Assembly: GCA_030248215.1 (NCBI GenBank)
Contig: JASANG010000627.1
Location: forward strand, 124,001-188,000
Length of the DNA: 64,000 nucleotides
Direction of reading: 5' to 3'
Origin: Enoplolaimus lenunculus
Taxonomy: Eukaryota; Nematoda; Enoplea; Enoplida; Thoracostomopsidae
The translations under genes were made by a program, and so were the position numbers. Under the pieces are notes generated by a model. It was not told where the DNA came from, did no database searches, and saw nothing but the letters and a program-made list of their open reading frames with translations. Shown piece by piece: positions 20,116 through 33,200 of the stretch. Each line of letters opens with the position of its first letter. Position 1 is the first letter of the stretch.

Positions 20116-20864
20116 TTATAATACTGTTCCGCCAATGTTCTTTACATTGGCCCGAAATTCCAATCCCGGTTGAAATATGGCATAATTTATGTTGCGATTC
20201 TAATTCGGTCCGATTGCTACTTTGAACCTTGTTAATCAGGAATCGGATTAAATCATCTCGGATTTTCTCACCGATTAAGGAGGATTTTGAAAAGTAAAAA
20301 GTTTAGAATTCAATTCAACATAAATGAAGTTAGTTTAGGTTTAAGTTTTGTTTGTTTGCGATAGCTACAAGTTGAGCCTACAGTTTCAGAATGGATAAAG
20401 GAGTCATTGCCGCAAAATTTCAGAAATACATATATAAAAACCCTATTGCTGCACCCTTGTTTATTGTATATATAAAAAATTTGTACATAACACAAGCGTG
20501 TTTTGAGGTCTGGTTTGTCTACGCTGCACTTCTGCTTGTTTTGTCCCGGGACAGCCCTATGGTTCTCAGCGTAAGACGGGTCAATATTTTGCTCATTGAA
20601 TGTTTCGTCGTAATTGCAAGATGGGAGTCATCGGCAATATTTTGCATAGATGTTGTGGTACATACAATATTTACAAACAATGCGGTAAACTGTCTTCTGT
20701 TAAGCATATGGAATACTACTGAACTTGTTCTTAGTTTAATGTATATTTCACAACGAGGTCGTTTCTTATTGAATTACTGAGCCTAAAATATTTGGTAATC
20801 CTTTAGAAACGTAACGATATAGGTATACCATAAAACTGTTTGATAATTTTTAAAATTTTGTATA

Positions 20865-20945
20865 TTGGCCGGCGGACCAGCCGGTCAAAGGTTTCATTGG
20901 CCGCCGGCAGGTCAAAGGTTTCATTGGCCGCCGGCCGACCGCCCA
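20865..20945 (+). repeat. GC-rich tandem repeat, about 2.5 units
   Basis: The unit is around GGTCAAAGGTTTCATTGGCC, repeated in direct orientation with GCCGGCGG spacers, in AT-rich surroundings. Confidence 0.6.
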
Positions 20946-21363
20946 GTAGAAAAAGTGGTAACTGCACAACACTACTGTAGAACAGTGTGTATAAAAGTCA
21001 TTTCTCGCCAGCTACGCTCGCTCGCAAAAAAACTTGGTTATCCTCCCCGCAATGAAATCTTCGCTAGCCTCAGACTGATTAGATCATATACGCTGAATCG
21101 ATACTTTTGTTTTTCGACAAATTCACAAAGATGTGATGATCCCACTTCTAAATGTATCTTTTAAGGTACAAAATTATTTCAACAATACTGTTGTAGGTAT
21201 ATACACTGTAAAATCCAATGAGTTGGTCAATCAACTCAGAGAGAATTACCTATTTCGGGTTGTTTATGAGTTCATAACAGTATATAAATATTAATTCACT
21301 CTGAGCTGATTTCATTCCGGGTGAGTTGATTAATTAATGCAAGCTTATACTTTAAACGGACTT

Positions 21364-21415
21364 CTACTGATTGGGACTCAAAATGGGGACCCCCCTCTTA
21401 TTCGGGTAACTACAG
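21364..21415 (-). mobile_element. TA-flanked MITE, fragment of left end
   Basis: Reverse complement of the left end of the elements at 10520 and 22935: GATTGGGACTC, then CCCTCTTATTCGGGT and CTACAG followed by TA. Confidence 0.7.
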
Positions 21416-22934
21416 TAGGTTAACAACTGTATTGTTGCTGAAACTATTTATATACAATGGCATGAATAAAGTAGAACTAATTTCCTACTACATTTTTACA
21501 TATTTTTAGTTTTAGCTTTCTTTTTAATGCATGCATGTATCAAATCTGCGTGCAACCAGTAACATATACACACTTTACTTCCGCTTGGTTAAAATGCTTA
21601 TAAAAAGCGAATTCTAATTCCACAATTTCAACACATTAATTTGCGACTACTATTGCTTTTAAAAAACGGAAATTTTCATTAAACAATTGCTCAAACAGCT
21701 GAAAACTTTCTCAATGGAACACCAGCCACTTGTAATGCAAAACTGCATCCTGCATGAAAAATTCAATCTGCACACTGTGCTATAATATAATAAACTATGC
21801 ACTACGTTAAATGGCCAGTATTCTCTCAATATGTGCGTCGTAAACGTAAAAATAGAAATTCGGAAACGAATATTTTAATGCTGGAACATGAGAGGTTGAG
21901 AAAAAAACGAAACATATATCTACAGACATTATAGACTTTTCTTCATAAGAATCTTTTTTCTACAGCAGCACCAAACTTGGAGCGCAAGAATGATCTGTGT
22001 TGAGTGCAAGGAATATACGCTGAAATATACTTACTACAAGATCCTATATATTAATATTGTACTCGTTGAGGGAAAATTTTCACGAACAAATCTGTTGAAA
22101 AACAGGAGAACTACTATACACACTGTTTTTTGTCCAGGAATATCGCGCAGAAAATATTGTAATTTCCCATATATGGAAAACTCGTATATGCAATATATGC
22201 TTTCGTCATTGGGAATACTGGAAATACAAACGTGAGCTTTACAAGGGGGTATAGAAATAAAAACATCCCTTCACAAAACGGTGACACGTAAAAAGAAGTT
22301 AACAGGTTTCAGGATATTATAAACTTACAGAATCCAAGAGGTCAAAAATGTGCTACATGGTCTTGTATCAACCGGAACTGAAATCTTGGCTAATGTTTTT
22401 AAATTCTGATCGACAGGAATTCAATGTTTACACAAATATAATTTGTTGAAAAACAACTTTTTATATACCAAGGCCTCGCCGAATAAAGGTAGTAATGATA
22501 TCTGAGATTTTCTGTGTTTTCACGATGACTATATACATGTACATTTGCAGACGCAATGTTATCGATATAAACAAAGATCTTAAGGGGTACTTACTTTAAT
22601 AACATAGCTAAACTGCAGCTAAGTTTTTTGACGAATTAATTCTTAAAACATGAAGTTCAACGCCTTGCGATGGGAATAAAATTTTTTATGAACTGCAGTG
22701 TACCTGCGTGTCAAGATACTGTATACCAATTGAAGTAATACAATCCCATCACATGTGCCATGTAGTCTACTTACCTTACAAAAATAAGGTGCTTCATAGA
22801 AAAATTTTAGGTGCTGATATGATATATAGATATATAGAAGGAAAATTCATATACGGAAGTTTTTTCAATTAAAATTGTAACATAGGTACAATGAACTGGT
22901 GCATATACGTTAAGAGTAATAGAATGGTTCAATA

Positions 22935-23363
22935 CTGTAGTGACCCGAATAAGAGTGGGTCTCCATTTTGATCCTAATCAATAAGTGTCTGTATTCCTAA
23001 TAAGAGCCCGTAAGCGGATAGAGTCCCTAAATTCTAATTAGAGTCCATAAATGTCAATTATCCCTAATTGTAGCGCATAAATGACTCGAGGGCCAAATAA
23101 TTTGACTTCGAAACTATAAAGCGTACTTACGTTTTGGAAGTACATTTCTAAATATAACTTTGCATTAATGCTCAAGGTTTTGATACACAACAAATAAACG
23201 TTTAATTCAACGGATAGTTGTAATACCGGATATATATAAGAAATGAAGTGTGGCGGAGTGCGGGTTAAAAATAAATAAACAGTCTATAACCGAATAACAA
23301 GGAGGGTACCCTCTGGAGAGGCCAAATAAATATCAGTCCCCCCTTTTATTCGGGTCACTACAG
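22935..23363. mobile_element. TA-flanked MITE, copy B
   Basis: Flanked by TA on both sides (22933-22934, 23364-23365). The ends are CTGTAGTGACCCGAATAAGA and its inverse, here complete. 429 bases, collinear with copy A. Confidence 0.85.
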
Positions 23364-23365
23364 TA

Positions 23366-26280
23366 TGCAGTCCAAATTACCTCAGTTCACAGCAACTTGT
23401 GAAAGCGACTTATTAAATATTCACGACAAGCCCTGCTAGGATTTTTAAAAAACGGTTCTGAAAACATTTCCACGCAAATTTATGTAATGTTTCAAAGTGA
23501 AAATACCCTAACAGTCCCCTAACCCAACCATAAAGTGGGAGTTGACCCGTCCACAATTCCCTGACAGCGCACAACCATTAAATCAAACTAGTTTTAAAAC
23601 CTGTTATTTTTCATTTTTTGCATTGACTGTGGTCAATTCTGTTCAGTGACAATAGCAGGCAATAAACTAACCTAGAACGAACAATAAAACAAGAATGCAT
23701 TTTAGTAAAACATGTAAGTAATTCATTTTAATGTTGTCACTGTTTTCCTTGTGTTGGTGAAAGAGTTAGCTGGCTGGAGGTTGATAAATTTTGTCAGAAC
23801 CAGAGGTGAACCAAAATTAAGTATTGAAAATGACATTTACGTGCAGTATAATCAGTAATGTATTGTCAAACCTCAAACGATAGCTTTTATTTTCTTTTTT
23901 CATATTTTTCGAAAGCAATAGCTTAAAAAATTGCATCAAAGTGACAAACTCACTGAAGAGTGCAATTTAAGCAAATATAGACAAATTTCAAAACCGACAT
24001 TGCGGGAACCGCCGACAAAAATTCTACAGGAGCGTAATATGTGAGGCAGGCTTCCGGTTTCACCCTGGTGACTATTACATATACCTACAATTCCAGTAAG
24101 TAGGCGTAAAAACCAATGCCGGGAAACCCAATTCTAATATCGTTATGACAACCTATGAATTTGAAACTCAAAACTATAAACCATATTTCTATAATTTATT
24201 CTATTTCTGGTTATTTACTTAAATATGATGTGATTTTACAATGTATATCTTTAAATTTTACCTGTTTGAGGGAGATGCAAAAAGAATACTAAAATGAAAC
24301 TGCTTCGGACAGAAATTTAACTAATATAGCTCTATACAAACCGAGCGAAAGTTCTTTAGGATGGAAGTACTAATACTGAAAACTTCACGAACACAACTGA
24401 CTGCCTCCATTTGTTAGACGCCAAAGCCCGTTTATAAACGTAAAAATTAACTTCATAATTTCTAAACGTCAATTTTAATTGTAAATAATTTTGATACGTC
24501 CAGAAGACTTGACTTTGGTCATGGAAAACGAACACGATTATAAACAAAGCCGTTGCCAAGACTTCACTTCGGAAGGGTATAACTTCATGTTTTTTTTGCG
24601 AACGAAAATACTGCCAGAAAATAGTTTAACCTCTACAAACATGCAGATTATCCTAAAGCCTGCACAAGTGCCTTTTGTTTCTCCTCATTCCGTCAAAAAT
24701 TTTCGGTTAATATATCCCTCGATCCCCTTATATATAAAACTGGTCATGTAACCATGAATCAAGTATAAACATTAAACTCATTAATCAAATAAAGTATACA
24801 AAATGCCAACAAAACAAAACGTTTATTTTGATCTACGATATATTGAAGTTTATCAGCGTTGACGATTTTTAATCCAATTTCCTTTAAAAACTACTGTACA
24901 CCAAACCATTAAACTTTCTTATCTTATTTTTGAGAAAATCCATCTTGACCTAGAAACAAAAATATATTATAAAAATTTATTTATAAACGGTGAAAATGAA
25001 ACTTAAACTTCAGAAAGTTTTCAGTTAAATTTAACGAATCTTTGGATATTATATTTTAACAAGCGAAACATTACATGAAGTAAGTAGTGGTGTTGTAGAC
25101 AAATTAGGAAAAATCAAGATCCAGTTAGACTTTTACTAGAAAATGCAAACACTGTCAAAGATTTTCTTGCGGTAAACCCTTTGCTATTTCTGTAATATAA
25201 AAAATTTGCTCTCTACCCGGAGGAGGATGACGCACAGTAGATTCGTTGTTAAAGCCTTCTTGTTGGATTCGCCTTTTCACTTTTAACTATGGACCGAATG
25301 TAATCAGGACTGTTTAAGCAGCATTCTCAAACTGATAATGTTTACGTTCGATCTCTTCCAAGATGCACACACCACGGCAATGTTTCAGTTTCCATTTGCA
25401 GCTGCAAGGTGTACTTAGTATCTATCTTCGTCAAAACGAAATCGTTTGGAACGCACGCGAACTGCATGTTTAATGCCACAGCCCTTATTTGTAACCAAAT
25501 GTTTTAAACCGTAGTAATCAACATGAATAACACACATATTTTACAAGATAGGCTTAATCCAGAAATCACAAGGTCAGATTTTTCACTGTAAACATCACAC
25601 GTGGTTCTATGAAGGTATGTATTGGAATACAGTTTTATCGTTACCTTTCACTGTATGAAACCGAATAGTAGCTGCAGCGTCTTGGATTGAATAATTATGA
25701 TAGTATTCCAAACGTAGAATGGTCCAAAAACGTCGACAGCCTACGCGACGCTTACTTCACGTTCCCGATGCTGGTATGCCTACATTACGTTCACAGATCA
25801 CTGACTGCCATAAAATTATAAGTCGAATCCGCAAATATTTTGTTTATGGAGAACACAGCTAATAATTTTTGCTTGCAGTAGGCTCGATTAATTTCAGTTG
25901 TAGTAACTTATGCACAGGAAAATCTTTAATTTGTACATATCGCTAATGTTACTTTCAGGGCCATGGCAGTAAAAACGAACCGTTAGTACATTCTGCTCGC
26001 TTTTGAAGTTAAAACTACTCAGCCACCTACAAGTGCAGTCTCGAACTGATTTAAGTGCTGTCGCTATCGCCGTTCACTTAATCTGGCCGAGACTGCTTTA
26101 CACCACAAAATATATCAACGCCACATTTTTATACTATGCAAATTAAGAAATTCGCTAAAAACATGCGTATATATTAAAAATAATTTAGCTTATTTTTATA
26201 TGTTCACTTCGAACCATATTATACATTGCTTGTATCCTTCACGTAACTGTTCATACAACCTGCAAGACATCATTCTATAC
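23366..26280. other. Gene-free stretch
   Basis: AT-rich. A possible coding relic on the minus strand near 25190-25450 has open frames in more than one register and no clear domain, so no gene is called. Confidence 0.4.
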
Positions 26281-26710
26281 CAGGGTACCCCGCTGGTAAA
26301 CGCTGGTTGGGCAAAAAATTTCAGCCGCAGACAAAGATTTATATCACGCAGATAAAAATTGACAATTTTTACCCGAGTCAAAACTTTAACAGTTAAGGTG
26401 CAAAACAAACGTTATTAACTAAGCTAGTCAGTGAGCGTTCAAAAGCAAACGTTATGTGCTTTGTTGAGTTGTGCTTCAAAATTAGTTGTTCTAGTAAAAG
26501 GGTTCATGTGTAAAATTCATTGGAGCTATAACGCAAATCTTCATTAAAGTGCAAATCGCCAGTGACCTTTAAAATACTGGAACTTCAGGGGCGGGCAAAA
26601 ATTGGTATCGGGTAGATCGTTTTAGCGTGATTAATCCTGCGGGTAAAGTTCTTTTTTGTGTGGGTAAAGCGTGGGCCGGGTAAAGAAATCATTACCCACA
26701 TCCCACTCTG
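26281..26710. mobile_element. hAT-type MITE with perfect 8-bp target duplication
   Basis: TTCTATAC occurs at 26273-26280 and again at 26711-26718. The element starts CAGGGTACCCCGCTGG and ends CATCCCACTCTG (inverse CAGAGTGGGATG). A CAG-starting end and 8-bp duplication are hallmarks of hAT. It sits about 300 bases beyond the stop codon of GTF3C1 and is related to 8118-8591. Confidence 0.8.
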
Positions 26711-27010
26711 TTCTATACACAACGACATCAAGACAGTCTGCAAGCATGCGTCAAAAACCGTGACACCAACTTGACAACACAGTCCGCGGTCCGTATACTG
26801 AGCACCAACAGTAAAGCCAACAGCCAACAAATTATCAAACACTAACCAAACAACCGTATTTATTTGAGACACCAACTCGACTATGAAGTTTGCGATCCAA
26901 CCCTGGTTATATTTTAGCTGGCTTTTCATTTGAAAATCAGACCCAACGCTGGTTAGGTACTGAATACCAATAACAAGGTCAACAGACTTATCCAAAACCG
27001 GCGAAACCAA

Positions 27011-27219
27011 TCAATTTTTAACTTTCTTTTTCGCTTTTCGTCTAAGCGTTTGCGAAAATTGTTTGCTTGGTGAAAATATGTCGTTGCTAATTTCATCCTG
27101 CGGTTGCCCAACTGTCATATTGCGAACGAAAAACGGCATAGTAACGTCTTTGAAAGCATGCGACATCAAAAGAAAACCGTCTTTTTTGGGCTCCCAATAC
27201 TTCACGTGGAATGGTGTGT
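27011..27219 (-). CDS. GTF3C1: GTF3C1 exon 39 (stop codon)
   Basis: It codes DTPFHVKYWEPKKDGFLLMS and a basic end (LRRKAKKKVKN) before TGA at 27011. The length and basic tail are plausible for the C-terminus, which is poorly conserved. Acceptor ATTTTCAG. Confidence 0.85.
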
Positions 27220-30200
27220 CTGAAAATAAAAATACAAAAACATCATTTAAACAAACAAATTCAACTCTTCCAGCTGTTGAACTAAGACTTACACAATTTG
27301 TTACACAGGACGACGTTTAACGTAATTTGTTGCACAAGACCATGTTTAGCACACTTTGCAAACAGATACCGATGAAAAAAGTCTCGATAACGAATAAGCA
27401 ACCAAGTTAGCCATAAATTCTGGTGAAAAGTTTGACTACGTTGGCAATCCTATTACACAAGTCTAGAACCCAGTTGTCTTGAAATTAGCCAAAAAGAAAT
27501 AATGGCAATCTAAAAACCGATGTTTTCCGAATGGACTGTTTACAGCAATTATACAATTATACAAATCATCAGATTGTCAAATATGAAAAAAGAGCACAAA
27601 CTATATCAGATTTGAATACCATATCAAATTTAGACATTTTCGAACCATCGTCAAAATGTTTTTGCATAAATTTCTACACAAAATGAATTACCATTGCATT
27701 CGTTCATGGGAATCAAGTTTCGCGAAATACCTTCAATTCTGTACCACGATCGAACGCAATACAACTCTTCCATAACCTAAAACAATAATTTCGCTCTGAT
27801 AACAAGAACAGCAACAGAATTTTGTCAAAGGTTAATGTGGGCACCAACACGACATATGGTTAGGTTAACGAGTGGTAAATTTCAAAATTTACACACGTTC
27901 ACCGTACCGCCGTACCGTTAAAATTAAAACACGCATGCCGTTAACCTAACACAAGTTTTTGCTCTGGCTATAACGCGTGCCAGTAACACATGTTCCGGAA
28001 AGATTATGTGTGGTTGCATTGTTATGGTAAGGGCCAATGAAACATAAACCAAACTCGCGCACTGCGCTTTAGTTTCTTCACGAAAACCGGAAGTCAGCCG
28101 GTTCAAAATCAGGTAAAAGTTTTGAACGAGGATGAAAATTTTTACAAATAAAATCACAGCGTTGTTAGCGATTCACCAGGATTGTACCTGGTGTACACAT
28201 GTTATGGTAGAAGATGAATAACAACTGCACAAAACAAAAAATCCAGACCTCAAATCGTACCTCTAATAACTGAATCGTCAAACACGGTTGCAGGGCAGGA
28301 TTAAAGCGCGCCGTAATTGTATGTTCAGGAAGTCCCGGAGAGGCAACCAAATGTAGAAAAATTCCCTCGCACAGCCAGCGAAGCATATTAATGTTGAGAC
28401 ATCCATTTGCTCTCAACCACGGCCGCGGAGATATTCGAAACGTGTTGTTACCCATAGGCTGTCTAAAACGCGTTCAAGGTATCCACAATCATTCACCGAT
28501 GCGCGATTTTACCAACCTCTTTGTGAAAAAGGACACAAACATATAAATACCAGTCGTAGTGGGACTACATTTATTGAGCGAAGCTCGAACACACGTAAGC
28601 AATTAAGGTAATATGCAAATTAGTTATTAGCTAACTATTCATTTATCGGTTTTGGAGGGTTGTAAGCAATTTCCTCAGATTCCTCGCACCCAAAAACTCT
28701 TCAGCCACCCTATAATTTTTGGAATAATTTAAAAAAACCTAATTTTGTCTTGTCAATTAAGCTAATATGCAAATTAACTATTAGCAAACTATTTAATTAT
28801 CGGTTTTGGATGTTTGTAAACTATTTATTCAAATTCCTTGCCCTTAAAAACCCTTTAGTGCTGAAATTATATTGCTTTTAACCTTAATAATTAGTGAAAT
28901 ATTGTAAAAAGTCCTAATTTAGGCTTATAACCTTGCTAATATGCAAATTATCTATTAGCTAACTGCTCAATTATCGGTTTTGGAGGTTTGTAAACAGTCT
29001 ACGCAGATTCTTTGCACCCAAAAACCCTTTAATGCTAAAATTAGATTGCTTCTAACTGTAATAATTAGTGAAATATTGTGGAAAGTACTAATTTAGGCTT
29101 AATTAATTATGCAAATTAGCCTGTAGCCAATAAACGGCTACAATTTTTAAAACCCCAATGCGAGGTTAACACCCCAGGATTATTGGCTTTCAAACAAAAA
29201 AAGTTTATCAAAATCGGTTCAGCCGTTCCTGAGATTCTTTTCGGACGGACAGACGGACGGACGGACATCCACCTTTCGACCCCCAAGTACAAAACATAAA
29301 ACGCTTCGCGAAACTCCGAGCTTCGCTCGGAGTTTCGCTTCGTTCAATAAGCCTAATATGCAGAAAAATTTTAAAGCTGGCTTCCGAACACGTAATCTCA
29401 AAGCGCTGAAACAGCCTGAAACAATTTGCATGACATGCGCTATTACTACCATTCAATAATCAACAAACTATCGTATTACTGAGGTATTTACCTAATTCGA
29501 AAATTATTCGATGTCTGCATCGGCGACTCAATTATATCATCTTGAGATGGCAACACTTGCAACGATATGTGTTCAATAGGCACTCGTGATCGTCCTGTTT
29601 TTTCAGCTGCTACAAGCCCTCCATCCTAAAACAGCACGCACAAAAAATGTCCGGCTTAAAAATAACACCTTTCACAATAAATCTCATTTGACATTAACCT
29701 TGAAACTCAAAATCAATTAATGCATCCGACCTTGTGGTTTCATTATTTTTCCGTTCTTTTGCTAAGGGAGACAAAACTTTAATTAAACCAGGATTCAAAC
29801 GGTTAATTAAACACGTAATTTATTAAATTTGAAGTCAAAATTTCTGTACAACACGCGACGTTCGCAGCAAACTTTCCTTCAGACTGAACTTAAAATTCAA
29901 GATAAACTAAAGCCCCTTTCTCATAGTATCAATCAGTTTTCCCTTCAATTTGTTACAGAAGCAAAACTTTTATTGGTCGTAAATTCATATTCTTAATCAA
30001 ACTTGTAGTTTAGTCAATTTTTCTAATTTGTAACGTTTACTCCAAATGTCCCTGCAACACTAAACCGAACGAGCTAACCTCATGTTCAAGAGACTGTTGT
30101 TTAGTCTCCACGGGTTGGACTCCGCTTGACGTTGTTTTTTCGTCGAGAGATCGATACGTTTCGACCGTCCAGTACAAGACCGCAGTACTCCGTGCGTTAT

Positions 30201-33200
30201 AATACCGCCACTGAGATACTCCGAACCGTAAAATTTGTTTGGAATGCACCAACAGATTCAACGCACTTCGCAAAACTGACATTGGAATATCACATAATGT
30301 CTTCTATAACCGAAAGAAAAATACAGTTTTCTACAATGCATTGTTAGAAAGCACAAATGAGATGCCTTTGGAAAAAAACTAAGCAACAATTATTGTGACC
30401 AACTTAAAACCTATAGCAGAGATCGACCGGAACATACATGCAAACCAACAATTATTGTGACCAACTTAAAACCTATAGCAGAGATCGACCGGAACATACA
30501 TGCAAACCAGAACCAAAAAGTGTTAACCGAAATGCTCCCTTTACAGAACTTACTTGCAAAAAGTATAATTAGAGTTATTTAAATAATTGTAAACCCATCC
30601 GAGTATTAACAGAAGTGGTACCTGCGGTCTCTCTAGTGAATGCATTAATGTATATAAAATTCTGATAAAACTCTCCAAACTATCCTCACAAAGAAACAGT
30701 CCATTATAGGTAACATTTTTCAAAACAATACTAAGCACTTTTGAAGTTCCCCCACAGTGGATAAGTCCCCACACAAATGGCCCATATTTAGCTGAGGTTC
30801 GCAATCAGCAGTTTACGCCTATTCGTAAACCTAAACATAAAACTCTAAAGTTATAACTAAGCCTAAGCACAATTTTCCACTATAAGGAAAACTACAAAGT
30901 GAAAAAGTCCTAAAACCCACCTGAATCTCTTCAAAAGTGATACCAGCAACCGAACAACAACCTGATACAGCATTCATTACTTCACTAAGTGCCCGGAAAA
31001 TTTGAGTACCCGAAGAAGACTTCTGCAGTACGGGAAAAATTTTGGCGCAGTAAATTTCAAACGTGGGCAAATCTCGAAGACACGGTAAGTGAAATGATTC
31101 AGTGAATTTGCGGAAGATAGCAGCTGCATCGGGTAATAAATTTTGCGACGCAAGATCTTTCAGTTTGACCTGAAAACCATTTGAGAAGTAAAGCGTTACT
31201 TTTAATAACTATAACAAACAAAACCTAACCAAAAGATGACCAGACTTAAAATATAAAGTCTACACCGCAAATTTATAGTTCTATATTAACGAAATTAAAC
31301 ACCATGGTACTGCGTATATGGCGAAAAGTGTTTTCAAATTATTTACAAACATAACGGCCCGCCAGGTTCACCAATGAACGGAACACTCTATAAAATTCAT
31401 AAGGTATTTATTATTCGTGTTAGTTTCCGTTCGAATAATAAAAGCAGTTTGAGCAATAAACAGCCGCAATAGCTTTTCTAGAAGTAAGCAAAAATGCCAT
31501 TACTTTAATATCTACCGGTGCTAACAAAAAGTCTCGAATATTGCCCCCAGCGTCTTCACTCCCATCCATACCAATCCTCTCGGCAATCTTAAACAGTTAA
31601 TGATCATTTAATTTCCATGACAAACATTGCACAAATTAAATAAAGATTTTCTTAACAAAATTTGAAATCTTCCTGGCAATAGGAAGACAATTGAACAATC
31701 GGCACATTTAATAGTAAATCCTGTTTTACACTAATACATGTGAGTGTTGACTTAACAAGCAGTACAAAAACACCGTTACGACTTACTCTCGATAACCTTA
31801 AAGACCGGCTTGATAGGCCCGATTTTGCACCAAGCGACTGTATTGTAGACGGTGGCGCGGGATACCTAGGAATTTTACCACCGTGACTAAAAATTGAGTT
31901 ATCTGTATCTTCATTTCCTGTCGTAGAACTTTGGTCGAGATCAGCTGAAATAATAAACAAAACAAATACCTCAAAATATGAATCAAAATACACAATGTAT
32001 TTTCAAAAGATAACCTTTATAAATTTTGCAATTTCCAATACCTATTTCACCTAAAACAACCTGCGTTAACTTTTCTATGGTGAAAATCTACTTTTCAGGT
32101 GCAATCGTTAATCGTTATTACACCGCTGCTTTCACATTTACACCAAAAAAGTAACTGATTTCCTAAAACGCCAGTGTAATTACGTTCTGCAGTATCAGAC
32201 CAATTTCCATCTTGACTAGCATCGTCCGCCGGTTGACCCCTTAGCGTCTGTTCCTTATCCGACTCAGACAAACTAATCGGTTCTTCTTGTTCGTTGGAGG
32301 AATATTCTGATATCATGGGGATAGTTATATCAGGGTTAGAATCCGCACTAGATCTCGGGCGTTTAAGCAACATCGCTCGTGCTGTTGCTGAACGCAAAAG
32401 TGAGCGCGTCCGTTTACGGTTCAACTCTTCTGAATCTGATTTTTCAGCCTCGTTTGAAAGTTGTATTGAGCTTGTAGCATCAGTGGGATCTGTTTCAGTA
32501 TCAGCAAAATGAACTGATTTCGCGTTTACGCCTAAAATAATAAGAGTGAAATGTTAAAGCGTCAAGCTGTATTTTGAAACAGTGTATTTTTAGCCGCGAT
32601 TCGCAAAAGTTTGGATTACCTAATATAAATTCAAGGACTTAGCCAGCTGTATCTGTCAGTAAACTTCGCAAGTTATTGTTAAAACTGTTACAAAAGAGAA
32701 AAGACAGCTATTTTATTTCTTGCTATAACAGAAACAAAGTGTTTTGGGATTTCAGTATTGACTATTGATTACACTCAAAATCATGATGACGACGCGACTG
32801 TACACATTTCTTATTGATGATAGTTTCTAACCTTTTATTGCTTTATCAGTACTTGAACCATGCATAGACCTCATTCTGAAAAAGCAGGAATCAAGCCACT
32901 ACAAAGCTGAACCTATTTCAAGTAATATCTCAAAGTAATATAATCAACGGTTGTATTCTCAAAAACTGTGTGTAGCAATTATGGTTATAAATTTGAGAGC
33001 AAAAATTCTGCTCACAAGTATATACAACTCAATGCGAAAATTGTCACAAATTTCCAAGCTTATCACTTGATGGATCGACACTTCACGTACTCTACTACCA
33101 ACTGGTTGCTGTTGTTACATTGTGGGTAACAAAACGATACCGTTACCAGTTAAAGCGTTTCAATAAACGTTACTGGGAAAACTGCTAAAACTATTTCGCA

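Larger units (their letters stand above)
18901..20380. other. Intergenic, repeat-bearing
   Basis: Contains the solo copy of the 'GCATGCGAGACATGCTT' repeat (19322-19445) and the TTAGGC-like tract (20000-20115). No gene was recognised; an 81-codon minus frame at 18905-19150 has no recognisable homology. Confidence 0.4.
20381..22930. other. Gene-free stretch
   Basis: It holds a tandem pair of a roughly 30-base GC-rich unit (20865-20945), a short inverted repeat near 21225-21330, and a MITE end at 21364-21415. A 129-codon plus-strand frame at 20391-20780 is hydrophobic but unrecognised and has no gene context. Confidence 0.4.

Noticed and set aside
20391-20780. 129-codon plus-strand frame
   Set aside because: Hydrophobic and AT-driven, no recognisable domain, no neighbouring exon, and the opposite strand is also open.
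25190-25450. Possible zinc-finger-like coding relic (CSCKWKLKHC) on the minus strand
   Set aside because: Three registers are partly open, stops flank the fragment, and no family could be named.
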